DNA of 64,000 bases. Origin: Streptomyces fradiae. Its GTDB lineage: Bacteria; Actinomycetota; Actinomycetes; Streptomycetales; Streptomycetaceae. A program made the position numbers and the translations under genes. The notes below the pieces were generated by a model that searched no databases, was not told where the DNA came from, and was given only the letters and a program-made list of their open reading frames with translations. Location: NCBI RefSeq assembly GCF_041270065.1, contig NZ_CP065958.1, positions 2,294,001 through 2,358,000 on the forward strand. Reading direction: 5' to 3'. Below, one piece after another: positions 1 to 8,360 of the stretch (its first letter is position 1; the number at the start of each line of letters is the position of its first letter).

Positions 1-212
1 CCGGTCGCGGCGGTCTCGATCTCCTGCTTCACGTCGTCCGCCGACAGCTCCTCGCCGCCACCCGCACCCGAACCCCCGCTCGCCCCGGCCGAAGCCGCGC
101 CCGCCGAGGACGAGCCGCCGGAACCCGCGTCGTCCGACCCGCCGTTGCTCCCGCAGCCCGCCACCAGCAACACCACACCGGCAGCCGCGGCCACCCACTT
201 CGCCTTGCGCAC
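1..212 (-). CDS. Secreted lipoprotein, N-terminal part (runs off left edge)
   Basis: Only the first 70 codons are inside the window. The GTG start is preceded by GGGAG four bases upstream. The protein begins MRKAKWVAAAAGVVLLVAGC, a lipoprotein signal peptide with lipobox LVAGC, followed by a long Gly/Ser/Ala-rich tether and then the start of a charged region (EELSADDVKQEIETA). It should be lipid-anchored on the outer face of the membrane. The functional domain lies outside the window, so no function can be assigned. It is transcribed away from the ferredoxin/aldehyde dehydrogenase pair and downstream of it, after a gap of about 77 bases. Confidence 0.8.
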   Translation of the reverse strand, partial: MRKAKWVAAAAGVVLLVAGCGSNGGSDDAGSGGSSSAGAASAGASGGSGAGGGEELSADDVKQEIETAAT

Positions 213-289
213 AATTCTCCCAAACAAGTGCGGACGAAGGCCTCTTGCCCCCGTGACCAAGGCAGTAGTTTTGCATAAGGGAACGGGCC

Positions 290-523
290 CTACTCCTCGG
301 GCGGGAACACGGGCTCGCCGCCGTCCGCGAGCGCGATCGAGATGGCCTCCACCGGGCAACCCTCCGCCGCCGCCAACACCCGCTCGTTCGCGTCCGATTC
401 GGGATCGCGCGGGTGGGACTGGCGGGCGGTGTCGAGGCGGAAGGCGTCCGGGGCGTGGTTGACGCACATGCCGGAGCCGATGCAGACGCCGCGGTCGACC
501 TCCACGTGCCAGCGGTCGCCCAT
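290..523 (-). CDS. Ferredoxin of the P450-partner type
   Basis: A 77-residue single-cluster ferredoxin. Cys14, Cys20 and Cys56 fit C-x5-C...C-P, and Ser17 stands where a fourth ligand would be, so a 3Fe-4S cluster is expected, as in ferredoxins that pass electrons to bacterial cytochromes P450. The ATG overlaps the aldehyde dehydrogenase stop codon (TGATG), so the two are translationally coupled. No P450 lies next to it. The nearest is the CYP125-like gene at 11.5 kb, whose promoter region shares an operator with this operon, making it a plausible partner (inference). Confidence 0.9.
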   Translation of the reverse strand: MGDRWHVEVDRGVCIGSGMCVNHAPDAFRLDTARQSHPRDPESDANERVLAAAEGCPVEAISIALADGGEPVFPPEE

Positions 524-1983
524 CACGCCTCCCCGTAGCCGGCCGGAAGGTGGATCATCTTGTGCTCCAGGTACTCGGACAGGCCCTCGGGGCCGAACTC
601 CCGGCCCAGGCCGCTGTTCTTGTAGCCGCCGAAGGGGCCGAGCATGTCGAGGCTGAAGGTGTTGACGTTGAAGGTGCCGGTGCGGACCCCGCGGGCGAAG
701 TCGATGCCGTGCTCCACGTCGCCGGTCCAGACGCTGCCGGACAGGCCGAAGTCGGAGTCGTTCGCGATCCGCAGCGCCTCCGCCTCGTCCCCGTACGGCA
801 GGAGGCAGATCACCGGCCCGAAGATCTCCTCGCGGGCGATCCGCATCGTGTTGTCGACGTCGCCGAAGAGCGTCGGCTCCACGTACCAGCCGCGCTCCAG
901 GCCGGCCGGGCGGCCGCCGCCGGTGAGCACCTTGGCGCCCTCCGCCTGGCCGATGCCGATGTAGTCGAGCGAGCGCTGCTGCTGGCGCCGGGCCACCAGC
1001 GGGCCGACCTGGGTGGCCGGGTCGAGCGGGTCGCCGACCACGAGCGCGCCGGCCGCGGCGGCGAAGGCCTCAGCGATCTCGTCGTAGCGGGAGCGGGGGG
1101 CGAGGATGCGGGTCTGGGCCACGCAGGCCTGCCCGTTGTTCATCCACGCGGCCGGGACGATGCCGGCGACGGTGGCCGCCAGGTCGGCGTCCGGCAGGAC
1201 GACCGCGGCGGACTTGCCGCCGAGTTCGAGGGTGACCCGGGTGAGGTTGCGGGAGGCGACCTCCATCACGCGCTTGCCGGCCGCGACCGAGCCGGTGAAG
1301 GAGACCTTGTCGACGCCGGGGTGCCCGACCAGGTACTCGCTGACCTCCCGGTCCGCGGGCAGGATCGACAGCACCCCCTCCGGGAGCCCGGCCTCGGCCG
1401 CGATCTCGCCGAGGATGTACGAGTCGAGCGGCGACTCCGGCGAGGGCTTGAGGACCACGGTGCAGCCGGCGAGCAGCGCGGGCCCGAGCTTGGCGGCGGC
1501 GGTGAACTGCGGCACGTTCCACGGCACGACGGCCGCGACCACCCCGACCGGCTCGCGCCGCACGAGCAGCGGCCCGAGGACGCCGGGGCGGCGCTCCTCG
1601 TACGCGTACGCCCGGGCGACGTGGATCGCCGAGTCCCACACCATCATCGCGCCGAGCGCCTGCGCGAGGACGGACCAGGAGTACGGCGAGCCGTTCTGCG
1701 CGCTGATCGAGCGGGCGATCTCCTCGTGGCGGACGGCGATGGCGTCCTTGATCCGCGAGACGACCTCGATCCGCTCCTCCAGCGTCGTACGCGGCCACGG
1801 CCCCTCGTCGAAGGCGCGGCGCGCGGCGGCGACGGCCCGGTCGACGTCGGCCGCGGAGGCGTGCGGGACGCGCCCGATGACCTCCTCGGTGTGCGGGGAG
1901 ATCACCTCGATGACCTCGCTGCCGAGCGGGTCGGTCAACTCGCCGCCGATGAACAGTTTTCCGTGCTCCACAAGCTCGGTCAT
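523..1983 (-). CDS. NAD(P)+-dependent aldehyde dehydrogenase
   Basis: A 486-residue protein of normal ALDH-superfamily length that oxidises an aldehyde to an acid. Visible motifs are LELGGKS near residue 252 (general-base Glu), NNGQACVAQTR near residue 287 (nucleophilic Cys), EEIFGPV and the C-terminal FGGYKNSGLGRE. I chose the ATG at 1983 because GGGAGG lies just upstream; the frame stays open further back but without a ribosome site. It is first in an operon with the ferredoxin. A 24-bp operator about 55 bases upstream matches the one in the thiolase/P450 promoter region, so a role in sterol, terpenoid or alcohol catabolism is likely. The substrate is not evident. Confidence 0.93.
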   Translation of the reverse strand: MTELVEHGKLFIGGELTDPLGSEVIEVISPHTEEVIGRVPHASAADVDRAVAAARRAFDEGPWPRTTLEERIEVVSRIKDAIAVRHEEIARSISAQNGSPYSWSVLAQALGAMMVWDSAIHVARAYAYEERRPGVLGPLLVRREPVGVVAAVVPWNVPQFTAAAKLGPALLAGCTVVLKPSPESPLDSYILGEIAAEAGLPEGVLSILPADREVSEYLVGHPGVDKVSFTGSVAAGKRVMEVASRNLTRVTLELGGKSAAVVLPDADLAATVAGIVPAAWMNNGQACVAQTRILAPRSRYDEIAEAFAAAAGALVVGDPLDPATQVGPLVARRQQQRSLDYIGIGQAEGAKVLTGGGRPAGLERGWYVEPTLFGDVDNTMRIAREEIFGPVICLLPYGDEAEALRIANDSDFGLSGSVWTGDVEHGIDFARGVRTGTFNVNTFSLDMLGPFGGYKNSGLGREFGPEGLSEYLEHKMIHLPAGYGEA

Positions 1984-2037
1984 GACCGACTGCCTCCCTG
2001 GGGGCCGCACGCCGACTCCAGAATCTGACTGCGTTTC

Positions 2038-2061
2038 AGAACTGATACCAGTTCTAGTTCT
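2038..2061. promoter_or_regulatory. KstR-like operator upstream of the aldehyde dehydrogenase
   Basis: The site reads AGAACTGA, eight bases, then CTAGTTCT: inverted arms matching at six of eight positions. It agrees with the site at 11318-11341 at 20 of 24 bases. Its core TGATACCAGTTCTA is one base off the KstR motif TnnAACnnGTTnnA as I recall it from mycobacteria. It probably binds a TetR-family regulator controlling the aldehyde dehydrogenase and possibly the divergent hydrolase. Confidence 0.6.
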
Positions 2062-2087
2062 GCTTGACCAGACGCGGCACCGACCGG

Positions 2088-2115
2088 CTGACAGTTCGTC
2101 AGTTCTCGTTATAGT
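2088..2115 (+). promoter_or_regulatory. Candidate promoter of the MBL-fold hydrolase
   Basis: CTGACA (2088-2093), a 16-base spacer and TATAGT (2110-2115) resemble a principal sigma-factor promoter and would place the start of transcription about 40 bases before the hydrolase ATG. Repeated CAGTTC half-sites lie inside the spacer. Confidence 0.45.
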
Positions 2116-2162
2116 GGCCTCGGTCAACCAAGCTCCGTACCGCCGTGGAGAGACGAGGCCCC

Positions 2163-3239
2163 ATGACCGAGCCCGAGCCCGATCCCGAGCCCGCGCCCAG
2201 CGAACAGGTCATCGCCCACGGCGGAGGCGTCTGGTCCCTGCGGGTGCCCATCCCCGACAACCCCCTCGGGCACACCCTGGTGCACGTCGTCGACACCGAC
2301 CGCGGTCCCGTGCTCGTCGACACCGGGTGGGACGACCCCGAGTCCTGGGCCGAACTCACCGCCGGGCTCGGGACGCTCGGACTCGCGCCCGGCGAGGTGC
2401 ACGGGGTGGTCGTCACCCACCACCACCCCGACCACCACGGCCTTTCCGGCAAGGTCCGCGAGGCGTCCGGCGCCTGGATCGCCATGCACGCCGCCGACAT
2501 CGCCGTCGTCCGCCGCACTCGCGAGTCCGCACCCGGCACCTGGCTCGACTACCTGGCCCGCAAGCTCGCCGCCGTCGGCGCCCCCGAGGAGCATCTCGCG
2601 CCGCTGCGCGCCGCACGGGCCGCCGGCGGGCGGATGCGCACCCTGCCCGGGCTGCGGTCCGCGCTGCCCGACCGGGAGATCGTCCCCGGCGAGCTGCTCG
2701 ACCTGGCCGGGCGCCGGCTGCGCGCCGTGTGGACGCCCGGCCACACCCCCGGCCACGTCTGCCTCCACCTGGAGGAGGCGCACCCCGCCGGACTGCCCGG
2801 CCACGGCCGCCTCTTCTCCGGCGACCACCTCCTCCCCGGGATCAGCCCGCACATCGGCCTGTACGAGGACCCCGACGACGCCACGGCGACCGACCCGCTC
2901 GGCGACTACCTCGACTCCCTCGAACGCATCGGCCGGCTCGGCGTCGCCGAGGTCCTGCCGGCCCACCAGCACGCCTTCGCCGACGCCGCCGGCCGGGTCC
3001 GCGAACTCCTCGACCACCACGAGGAGCGCCTCGCCGGCCTGCTCGCCCTCCTCGCCACCCCCCTCACCCCCTGGCAGCTCGCCGAGCGCATGGAGTGGAA
3101 CCGCCCCTGGGACCGCATCCCGCACGGCTCCCGCAACATCGCCGTCAGCGAGGCCGAGGCCCACGTCCGGCGCCTGGTGAAGCTGGGCCGGGCGGAAGCG
3201 GTGCCGGGGACGGACCCGGTGGCGTACGCGGCGGTGTGA
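2163..3239 (+). CDS. Metallo-beta-lactamase-fold hydrolase
   Basis: A 358-residue cytoplasmic protein. THHHPDHHG near residue 85 is the metal-binding HxHxDH signature, and WTPGHTPGHVCLH and SGDHLLPG supply the later metal ligands. The C-terminal 100 residues look like the winged-helix extension seen in LACTB2-like members. The family includes hydrolases of thioesters, lactones and other esters, so the substrate cannot be told. It is divergent from the aldehyde dehydrogenase/ferredoxin operon and shares its regulatory region, which suggests the same catabolic pathway. Confidence 0.88.
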   Translation: MTEPEPDPEPAPSEQVIAHGGGVWSLRVPIPDNPLGHTLVHVVDTDRGPVLVDTGWDDPESWAELTAGLGTLGLAPGEVHGVVVTHHHPDHHGLSGKVREASGAWIAMHAADIAVVRRTRESAPGTWLDYLARKLAAVGAPEEHLAPLRAARAAGGRMRTLPGLRSALPDREIVPGELLDLAGRRLRAVWTPGHTPGHVCLHLEEAHPAGLPGHGRLFSGDHLLPGISPHIGLYEDPDDATATDPLGDYLDSLERIGRLGVAEVLPAHQHAFADAAGRVRELLDHHEERLAGLLALLATPLTPWQLAERMEWNRPWDRIPHGSRNIAVSEAEAHVRRLVKLGRAEAVPGTDPVAYAAV

Positions 3240-3264
3240 CGTACGGCTCCGGGAGCGGCGAGCA

Positions 3265-3400
3265 CCCGGCCGGTAAAGTGGGCGGTCGTCGTCATGCCCG
3301 TACAGGGGGAAGCCGGTGGGAATCCGGCACTGACCCGCAACCGTGAGCCACCGTCGCGTCGAGGTGGTGAGTCGGAACGCCCGGTACGGGACGTGAGCGC
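3265..3400 (+). ncRNA. Cobalamin riboswitch (adenosylcobalamin aptamer)
   Basis: The leader contains the conserved core: GGGGGAAGCCGGTG (about 3305-3318), GGGAATCCGGC, and the B12 box GCACTGACCCGCAACC starting at 3327. These lie in the usual order and spacing, about 150 bases upstream of the first gene. Beyond the aptamer, CGGCACC (3401-3407) can pair with GGTGCCG (3443-3449) just before the ribosome site, a candidate expression platform. Riboswitches of this class switch genes off when B12 is plentiful, so the operon that follows should be induced by B12 shortage. Confidence 0.93.
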
Positions 3401-3476
3401 CGGCACCGTCGAGGAATACGGCGCCGGAGGCTGGCCCCCCGGGGTGCCGGTGTCCGGTGCCCGCAGAGAGGGACCC

Positions 3477-4736
3477 ATGATCAGCGTTCGCCGCGCCGCC
3501 GCCGCACTCGCGGCCGGTGCCGTGCTCAGCACCACCGCCGCCGGAGTGGCCGCCGCCGCGCCCTCGCCCACCCCCTCCCCCGCCAAGATCCCGGCCGGGC
3601 TCTACGGCACGGCCGACCCCACCTACGACGGCGTCTGGCGCCAGTCGCTGGCCTTCCTCGCCCAGCGCAGCTCCGGCATCCAGCCCGCCGACCAGTCCGT
3701 CGACTGGCTGCTCGGCCAGCAGTGCGCGAACGGCGCCTTCGCCTCGTACCGCCCCGAGCCGGCCAAGGCCTGCGACGTCAAGACCATGCTGGACAGCAAC
3801 GCCACCGCCGTCGCCGTGCAGGCGCTCGCCGCCGTCGAGCGCCAGTCCGCCGACCCGGCGGAGGTCGCCAAGGTCGCGAGGGCGGGCGCGGCCTGGCTCA
3901 AGAGCGTGCAGAACAAGGACGGCGGCTGGAGCTTCACGCCCGGCGGCCCCAGCGACGCCAACTCCACCTCGATCGTCGTCAACGCGCTCGTCGTCGCCGG
4001 TGAGCGGCCCGCCAACGTGAAGTCCGCGGCCGGCAAGAACCCGTACGACGCGCTGCTCACCTTCGCCCTCCCCTGCACCGTGAAGGACGGCGGCGCGGGA
4101 GCCTTCGCCTACCAGCCCGACAAGGCCGGCAAGCTGCTCGCGAACGCCGACGCCACCGCCGCCGCGACCCTCGCCGGCCTCGGCAAGGGCATCACCGCGC
4201 GCGGCGCCCAGCCCCAGCAGCAGCCGACCTGCACCGACCTGCCGAAGCCGACGCCGGAGCGGGCCGCGCTCAACGGCGCCTCCTACCTCGCCGCTCAGCT
4301 CGCGAAGACCGGCCACCTGAACACCCCGCCGATGCCGGGCGCCGAGGCGGGCGCCGCCGAGCTGCCCGACTACGGCAACACCGCCGACGCCGTCGTGGCG
4401 CTCGCCGCCGCCGGGGCGAAGGCGGAGGCCACCGGCTCCCTGGCCTGGCTGGAGAAGAACGCCGCGAGCTGGGCCAAGGGCTCCGGCCCCGCCGCCTACG
4501 CCCAGCTGGTCTTCGCCGCGCACGCGATGGACACCGACCCGCGCAGCTTCGGCAGCACCGACCTCCTGGAGCAGCTGAACGCCACCGGCCCCGCGCCGAA
4601 GGCGCCCGACAACTCGAAGGCGTCCGCGGGCGCCGCAGAGGACGAGGGCGGCTTCGACCTGTGGTGGATCATCGGCATCGGCATGGTCGTCGGCGTCGGC
4701 ATCGGCTTCCTGCTCAGCGGCCGCAACAAGAAGTGA
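3477..4736 (+). CDS. Secreted membrane-anchored alpha/alpha-barrel (prenyltransferase/transcobalamin-like repeat) protein
   Basis: 419 residues: a Sec signal peptide (RRAAAALAAGAVLS, cleavage near AAAA), a body of helical repeats, a charged linker, one transmembrane helix (WWIIGIGMVVGVGIGFLL) and a short basic tail GRNKK. The repeats (SVDWLLGQQCANGAF; WLKSVQNKDGGWSF; DANSTSIVVNAL) have the pattern of the alpha6/alpha6 toroid of prenyltransferases and squalene cyclases, which is also the fold of the cobalamin-binding domain of animal transcobalamin and intrinsic factor. It is first in the riboswitch-controlled operon with ECF transporter genes, so a surface corrinoid-binding role is the best inference. 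RBS AGAGAGGGA precedes the ATG. Confidence 0.85.
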   Translation: MISVRRAAAALAAGAVLSTTAAGVAAAAPSPTPSPAKIPAGLYGTADPTYDGVWRQSLAFLAQRSSGIQPADQSVDWLLGQQCANGAFASYRPEPAKACDVKTMLDSNATAVAVQALAAVERQSADPAEVAKVARAGAAWLKSVQNKDGGWSFTPGGPSDANSTSIVVNALVVAGERPANVKSAAGKNPYDALLTFALPCTVKDGGAGAFAYQPDKAGKLLANADATAAATLAGLGKGITARGAQPQQQPTCTDLPKPTPERAALNGASYLAAQLAKTGHLNTPPMPGAEAGAAELPDYGNTADAVVALAAAGAKAEATGSLAWLEKNAASWAKGSGPAAYAQLVFAAHAMDTDPRSFGSTDLLEQLNATGPAPKAPDNSKASAGAAEDEGGFDLWWIIGIGMVVGVGIGFLLSGRNKK

Positions 4737-4747
4737 GGACGGACGTC

Positions 4748-5470
4748 GTGAGCAGCGGAAGCGGGCGGGCCGTCCGGACCGGGCGGGTCCGGACCGGGCT
4801 CGCCGCGGCCGTCGGCGCCGCGATCGTGGCGGCGGCCGCCGCCGTCCCGGCGCACGCCGCCGGGTCCGGCTACCGCTACTGGTCCTTCTGGGAGGACCAG
4901 GGCACGAACTGGACGTACGCCACGCAGGGTCCGGCGACCGCCCGGCCCGCCGACGGCGACACGGTCGGCTTCCGCTTCGCCGTCAGCCGGGACGCCTCCG
5001 ACGCGACCCGACCCTCCGCCGCCCCCGACTTCACCCGGATCTGCGCGGGCGTCGAGCCGAAGGCCGGTACGAAGCGGGTCGCCGTCGTCATCGACTTCGG
5101 GCGCCCCGAGGACGCCCCGGCCGGTGAGCGGCCGCCGGCCCCGGCGCAGCGCACCGCGTGCCCGCAGATACGGGAGGACGCCACCGCCGCCGAGGCGCTC
5201 GCGGCCGTCGCCAAGCCGCTGCGCTACGACGCCAACGCGCTGCTGTGCGGGATCTCCGGCTACCCGAAGCAGGGCTGCGGCGAGCAGGTCGCGCTCCCGG
5301 AGGAGCAGCCGACGCGCGCCACCAGTGGGACCGGCACCACCGCCTCCGACTCCGACTCCGACTCCGAGTCCGAGTCCGGCGGGCCGTCCGTGGGCCTGGT
5401 CGTGGGCGGGGCCGCGGTGCTGCTGCTCGGCACGGCGGGCGTCGTGCAGGCCCGCCGCCGGCGCGGATGA
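4748..5470 (+). CDS. Secreted C-terminally anchored protein, candidate transcobalamin beta-domain-like partner
   Basis: 240 residues from a GTG 11 bases after the previous stop, with GAGG upstream. It has a signal peptide (GLAAAVGAAIVAAAAAVPAHA), an extracellular domain of about 150 residues, an Asp/Ser/Glu linker (about 35 residues before the end), a transmembrane helix (GLVVGGAAVLLLGTAGVV) and a basic tail. Features are a Trp/Tyr-rich start (YRYWSFW..NWTY), a strand KRVAVVIDFG, ATAAEALAAVAKPLRYD and LLCGISGYP..GCGE. Those segments resemble the DUF4430/transcobalamin C-terminal domain but in permuted order. This is my reading by eye. It overlaps the ECF T-component gene by four bases. Confidence 0.75.
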   Translation: MSSGSGRAVRTGRVRTGLAAAVGAAIVAAAAAVPAHAAGSGYRYWSFWEDQGTNWTYATQGPATARPADGDTVGFRFAVSRDASDATRPSAAPDFTRICAGVEPKAGTKRVAVVIDFGRPEDAPAGERPPAPAQRTACPQIREDATAAEALAAVAKPLRYDANALLCGISGYPKQGCGEQVALPEEQPTRATSGTGTTASDSDSDSESESGGPSVGLVVGGAAVLLLGTAGVVQARRRRG

Positions 5471-6603
5471 CCCCGGCGGAATCCACGGGACAGGGCCTCG
5501 TCGCGCGGCTGCGCGCGCCGCGGGCCGACCGGGCGAACGCGCTGCACCCCGGTGCCTGGTGGCTCTGGGCGCTCGGCCTCGCCGTGGCCGCCTCCCGCAC
5601 CACCAATCCGCTGCTGCTGGGCCTGATCATCGGCGTCGCGGGTTACGTGGTGGCCGCGCGCCGCACCGACGCGCCGTGGGCCCGCTCGTACGGCGCGTTC
5701 GTGAAGCTGGGACTCGCGGTCGTCGGCATCCGGGTCCTCTTCTCCCTGCTCCTCGGCTCGCCGATCCCCGGCGCGTACGAGCTGTTCGCGCTGCCCGAGG
5801 TGCCGCTGCCGGACTGGGCGCAGGGCATCCGGATCGGCGGCCGGGTGACCGCCGAGCAGCTGGTGTTCGCGCTGTACGACGGGCTGAAGCTGGCGACCCT
5901 GCTGATCTGCGTGGGCGCGGCGAACGCCCTGGCCAACCCGTCGCGGCTGCTCAAGTCGCTGCCGGGCGCGCTGTACGAGGTGGGGGTCGCCGTGGTCGTC
6001 GCGATGACCTTCGCACCGAACCTGGTCGCGGACGTGGTGCGGCTGCGCACCGCCCGGCGGCTGCGCGGCCGGCCCACCGGCGGGGTGCGGGCGCTGCTCC
6101 AGATCGGCCTGCCGGTGCTCGAGGGCGCGCTCGAACGGTCGGTGGCGGTGGCGGCGTCGATGGACGCGCGGGGGTACGGGCGTACGGCGCGGGTGCCGGC
6201 GGCGGTACGGCATACCACCAACGTCCTCACCCTGGGCGGGCTGCTCGGGGCGTGCGCCGGTTCGTACGGCCTGCTGGCCGCGCAGGGCGCGGGCTACGGC
6301 GTGCCGCTCCTTGTGGCGGGCCTCGCCGCGGCGGTCGCGGGCCTCAGGCTCGGCGGCCGGCGCACCGTCCGCACCCGCTACCGGCCGGACCGGTGGGGCG
6401 CGCGGGCCTGGCTGGTCGCGGGCTCGGGCGTCGCCGTGGCCGCCCTGGTGATCTGGACGGGCGCGGCGGTGCCCGGGGCGATGCGCCCCGGGGTCGTACC
6501 GCTGGAGGCGCCCGAGCTGCCGGTGTGGCCGGCGCTGTCTGTGCTGGTCGGGCTGCTGCCCGCGTTCGTGGCCCCGGTGCCGGAGGAGAGTGCGCGTCCG
6601 TGA
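5467..6603 (+). CDS. ECF transporter transmembrane (T) component, CbiQ-like
   Basis: 378 residues with several hydrophobic helices and the family coupling motif near SMDARGYGR (the second ARG motif of EcfT proteins), which contacts the ATPases. It starts at an ATGA overlap with the gene before and ends in an overlap with the ATPase gene, so all five genes are translationally coupled. In an ECF transporter this subunit links substrate capture by the S component to ATP hydrolysis. The riboswitch points to a cobalamin or precursor substrate. Confidence 0.9.
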   Translation: MTPAESTGQGLVARLRAPRADRANALHPGAWWLWALGLAVAASRTTNPLLLGLIIGVAGYVVAARRTDAPWARSYGAFVKLGLAVVGIRVLFSLLLGSPIPGAYELFALPEVPLPDWAQGIRIGGRVTAEQLVFALYDGLKLATLLICVGAANALANPSRLLKSLPGALYEVGVAVVVAMTFAPNLVADVVRLRTARRLRGRPTGGVRALLQIGLPVLEGALERSVAVAASMDARGYGRTARVPAAVRHTTNVLTLGGLLGACAGSYGLLAAQGAGYGVPLLVAGLAAAVAGLRLGGRRTVRTRYRPDRWGARAWLVAGSGVAVAALVIWTGAAVPGAMRPGVVPLEAPELPVWPALSVLVGLLPAFVAPVPEESARP

Positions 6604-8360
6604 TCCGTTTCGAGAACGTCTCGGTGACGTACGACGGCGAGTCCGCGCCCACCCTCAAGGACGTGGACCTGACCGTGCCCGAGGGCGAGCTGGTACTCCT
6701 CGTCGGGCCCTCGGGCGTCGGCAAGTCCACCCTGCTCGGGGCCGTCTCCGGCCTCGTCCCGCACTTCACCGGCGGCACGCTGCGGGGCCGGGTGACGGTC
6801 GACGGGCGCGACACGCGCACGCATCCGCCGCGCGAGCTGGCGGACGTGGTGGGCACGGTGGGCCAGGACCCGCTCGCCCACTTCGTCACCGACACGGTCG
6901 AGGACGAGCTCGCCTACGGCATGGAGTCCCTGGGCCTGGCCCCGTCCGTGATGCGGCGGCGCGTCGAGGAGACCCTGGATCTGCTGGGCCTCGCCGACCT
7001 CCGCGACCGGCCCATCGCCACGTTGTCCGGCGGCCAGCAGCAACGCGTCGCCATCGGCTCCGTCCTCACCCCGCACCCCAAGGTCCTCGTCCTCGACGAA
7101 CCGACCTCTGCCCTCGACCCCTCGGCGGCGGAGGACGTCCTCGCCGTCCTCCAGCGCCTGGTCCACGACCTGGGCACGACGGTCCTCATGGCGGAGCACC
7201 GCCTGGAGCGCGTGGTCCAGTACGCGGACCGCGTGCTTCTTCTGCCCGAGTCCGTGATGGGCCCGCCCGCGGAGATGATGGCGATCTCCGCCATCCACCC
7301 GCCGGTCGTCGCGCTGGGCCGGGCCGCCGGCTGGTCCCCGCTGCCGCTGACGGTGCGGGACGCGCGGCGGGCGGCGGGGCCGCTGAAGGAGCAGCTCCAG
7401 CATCTTCTCCCCCACCCCGCCCCTGTGCGGCTCCGCCGCGTGGGGGGCTCCGCCCCGGACCCCGTGCGGGCTGGAAATTCAGCCCCGCCGGCGTTTGAGG
7501 CGCGGGGGTCCGGGGGCAGAGCCCCCGGTTACGGGAAGGGGCGGGGTGGGGGAATCTCCCTGTTCAAGCGGCGCCGCACCGAACCCACCACCCCGGCCCC
7601 CACCACCCCGCTCGTCCATATCGACCGTCTCGCCGTCCGCCGCGCCCGCATCGACGCCCTCCGCCACCTCACCCTCACCGTCGCCCCCGGCGAGACCATC
7701 GCCCTGATGGGCCGCAACGGCGCCGGCAAGTCGACCCTGCTCGGGACGCTCGTAGGCACGATCACGCCCACCTCCGGGACCGTGCGGGTCGCGGGGCTCA
7801 CCCCGCACACCACCGACCCGCGGCAGCTGATCCGCCACGTCGGGCTCGTGCCGCAGGAGCCGCGGGACCTGCTGTACGCGGACACCGTCGCGGCGGAGTG
7901 CGAGGCGGCGGACGCCGACGCGGGCGCGCCGCCCGGAAGCTGCCGGGAGCTGGTGTCGGAGCTGCTGCCGGGGGTCGCGGACGACACGCACCCCCGGGAC
8001 CTGTCGGAGGGCCAGCGCCTCGCCCTGGCCCTCGCCGTCGTGCTGACCGCCCGCCCGCCCCTGCTCCTCCTCGACGAACCGACCCGCGGGCTGGACTACG
8101 CGGCGAAGGCGCGCCTGTTGCACCGGCTGCGGGCGCTCGCCGCCGAGGGGCACGCGATCGTGCTGGCGACGCATGACGTGGAGCTGGCGGCGGAGCTGGC
8201 GCACCGGGTGGTGATCATCGCGGGCGGCGAGGTGGTCGCGGACGGCCCGACGGCCGAGGTCGTGGTCTCCTCCCCCGCCTTCTCGCCGCAGGTCGCGAAG
8301 ATCCTCGCGCCGGAGCCGTGGCTCACGGTCGAACAGGTCGAGGAGGCACTCCGCTCATGA
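6600..8360 (+). CDS. ECF transporter ATPase, two nucleotide-binding domains fused
   Basis: 586 residues carrying both EcfA-type ATPases. Domain 1 (about 1-230) has Walker A GPSGVGKST, signature LSGGQQQR, Walker B VLVLDEP. Domain 2 (about 350-570) has Walker A GRNGAGKST, signature LSEGQ, Walker B LLLLDEP. Q-loops and H-loops (MAEHR, ATHDV) are present. The GTG start overlaps the T-component stop. The linker includes 48 codons made by an in-frame palindromic repeat (7410-7553), giving a Pro/Arg/Gly-rich stretch unlike either domain. It ends in an ATGA overlap with the S component. Confidence 0.92.
   Translation: MIRFENVSVTYDGESAPTLKDVDLTVPEGELVLLVGPSGVGKSTLLGAVSGLVPHFTGGTLRGRVTVDGRDTRTHPPRELADVVGTVGQDPLAHFVTDTVEDELAYGMESLGLAPSVMRRRVEETLDLLGLADLRDRPIATLSGGQQQRVAIGSVLTPHPKVLVLDEPTSALDPSAAEDVLAVLQRLVHDLGTTVLMAEHRLERVVQYADRVLLLPESVMGPPAEMMAISAIHPPVVALGRAAGWSPLPLTVRDARRAAGPLKEQLQHLLPHPAPVRLRRVGGSAPDPVRAGNSAPPAFEARGSGGRAPGYGKGRGGGISLFKRRRTEPTTPAPTTPLVHIDRLAVRRARIDALRHLTLTVAPGETIALMGRNGAGKSTLLGTLVGTITPTSGTVRVAGLTPHTTDPRQLIRHVGLVPQEPRDLLYADTVAAECEAADADAGAPPGSCRELVSELLPGVADDTHPRDLSEGQRLALALAVVLTARPPLLLLDEPTRGLDYAAKARLLHRLRALAAEGHAIVLATHDVELAAELAHRVVIIAGGEVVADGPTAEVVVSSPAFSPQVAKILAPEPWLTVEQVEEALRS
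7410..7553. repeat. Long palindromic intergenic-type repeat inside the ATPase gene
   Basis: Outer arms CCCCCACCCCGCCCC (7410-7424) and GGGGCGGGGTGGGGG (7539-7553) are perfect inverted repeats. An inner pair, GGGGGCTCCGCCCCGGACCC from about 7443 and GGGGTCCGGGGGCAGAGCCC from about 7506, is nearly perfect, around CTGGAAATTCAGCCCCGCCG. Elements of this look are common between Streptomyces genes. Here the 144 bases are exactly 48 codons with no stop in the reading frame, so the fused ATPase stays open. Confidence 0.85.

Noticed and set aside
550..2028. Long open frame on the plus strand across the aldehyde dehydrogenase gene
   Set aside because: It mirrors codon bias of the real gene on the other strand, has Arg/Gly/Val-rich composition without motifs, and the ALDH signatures are unambiguous.
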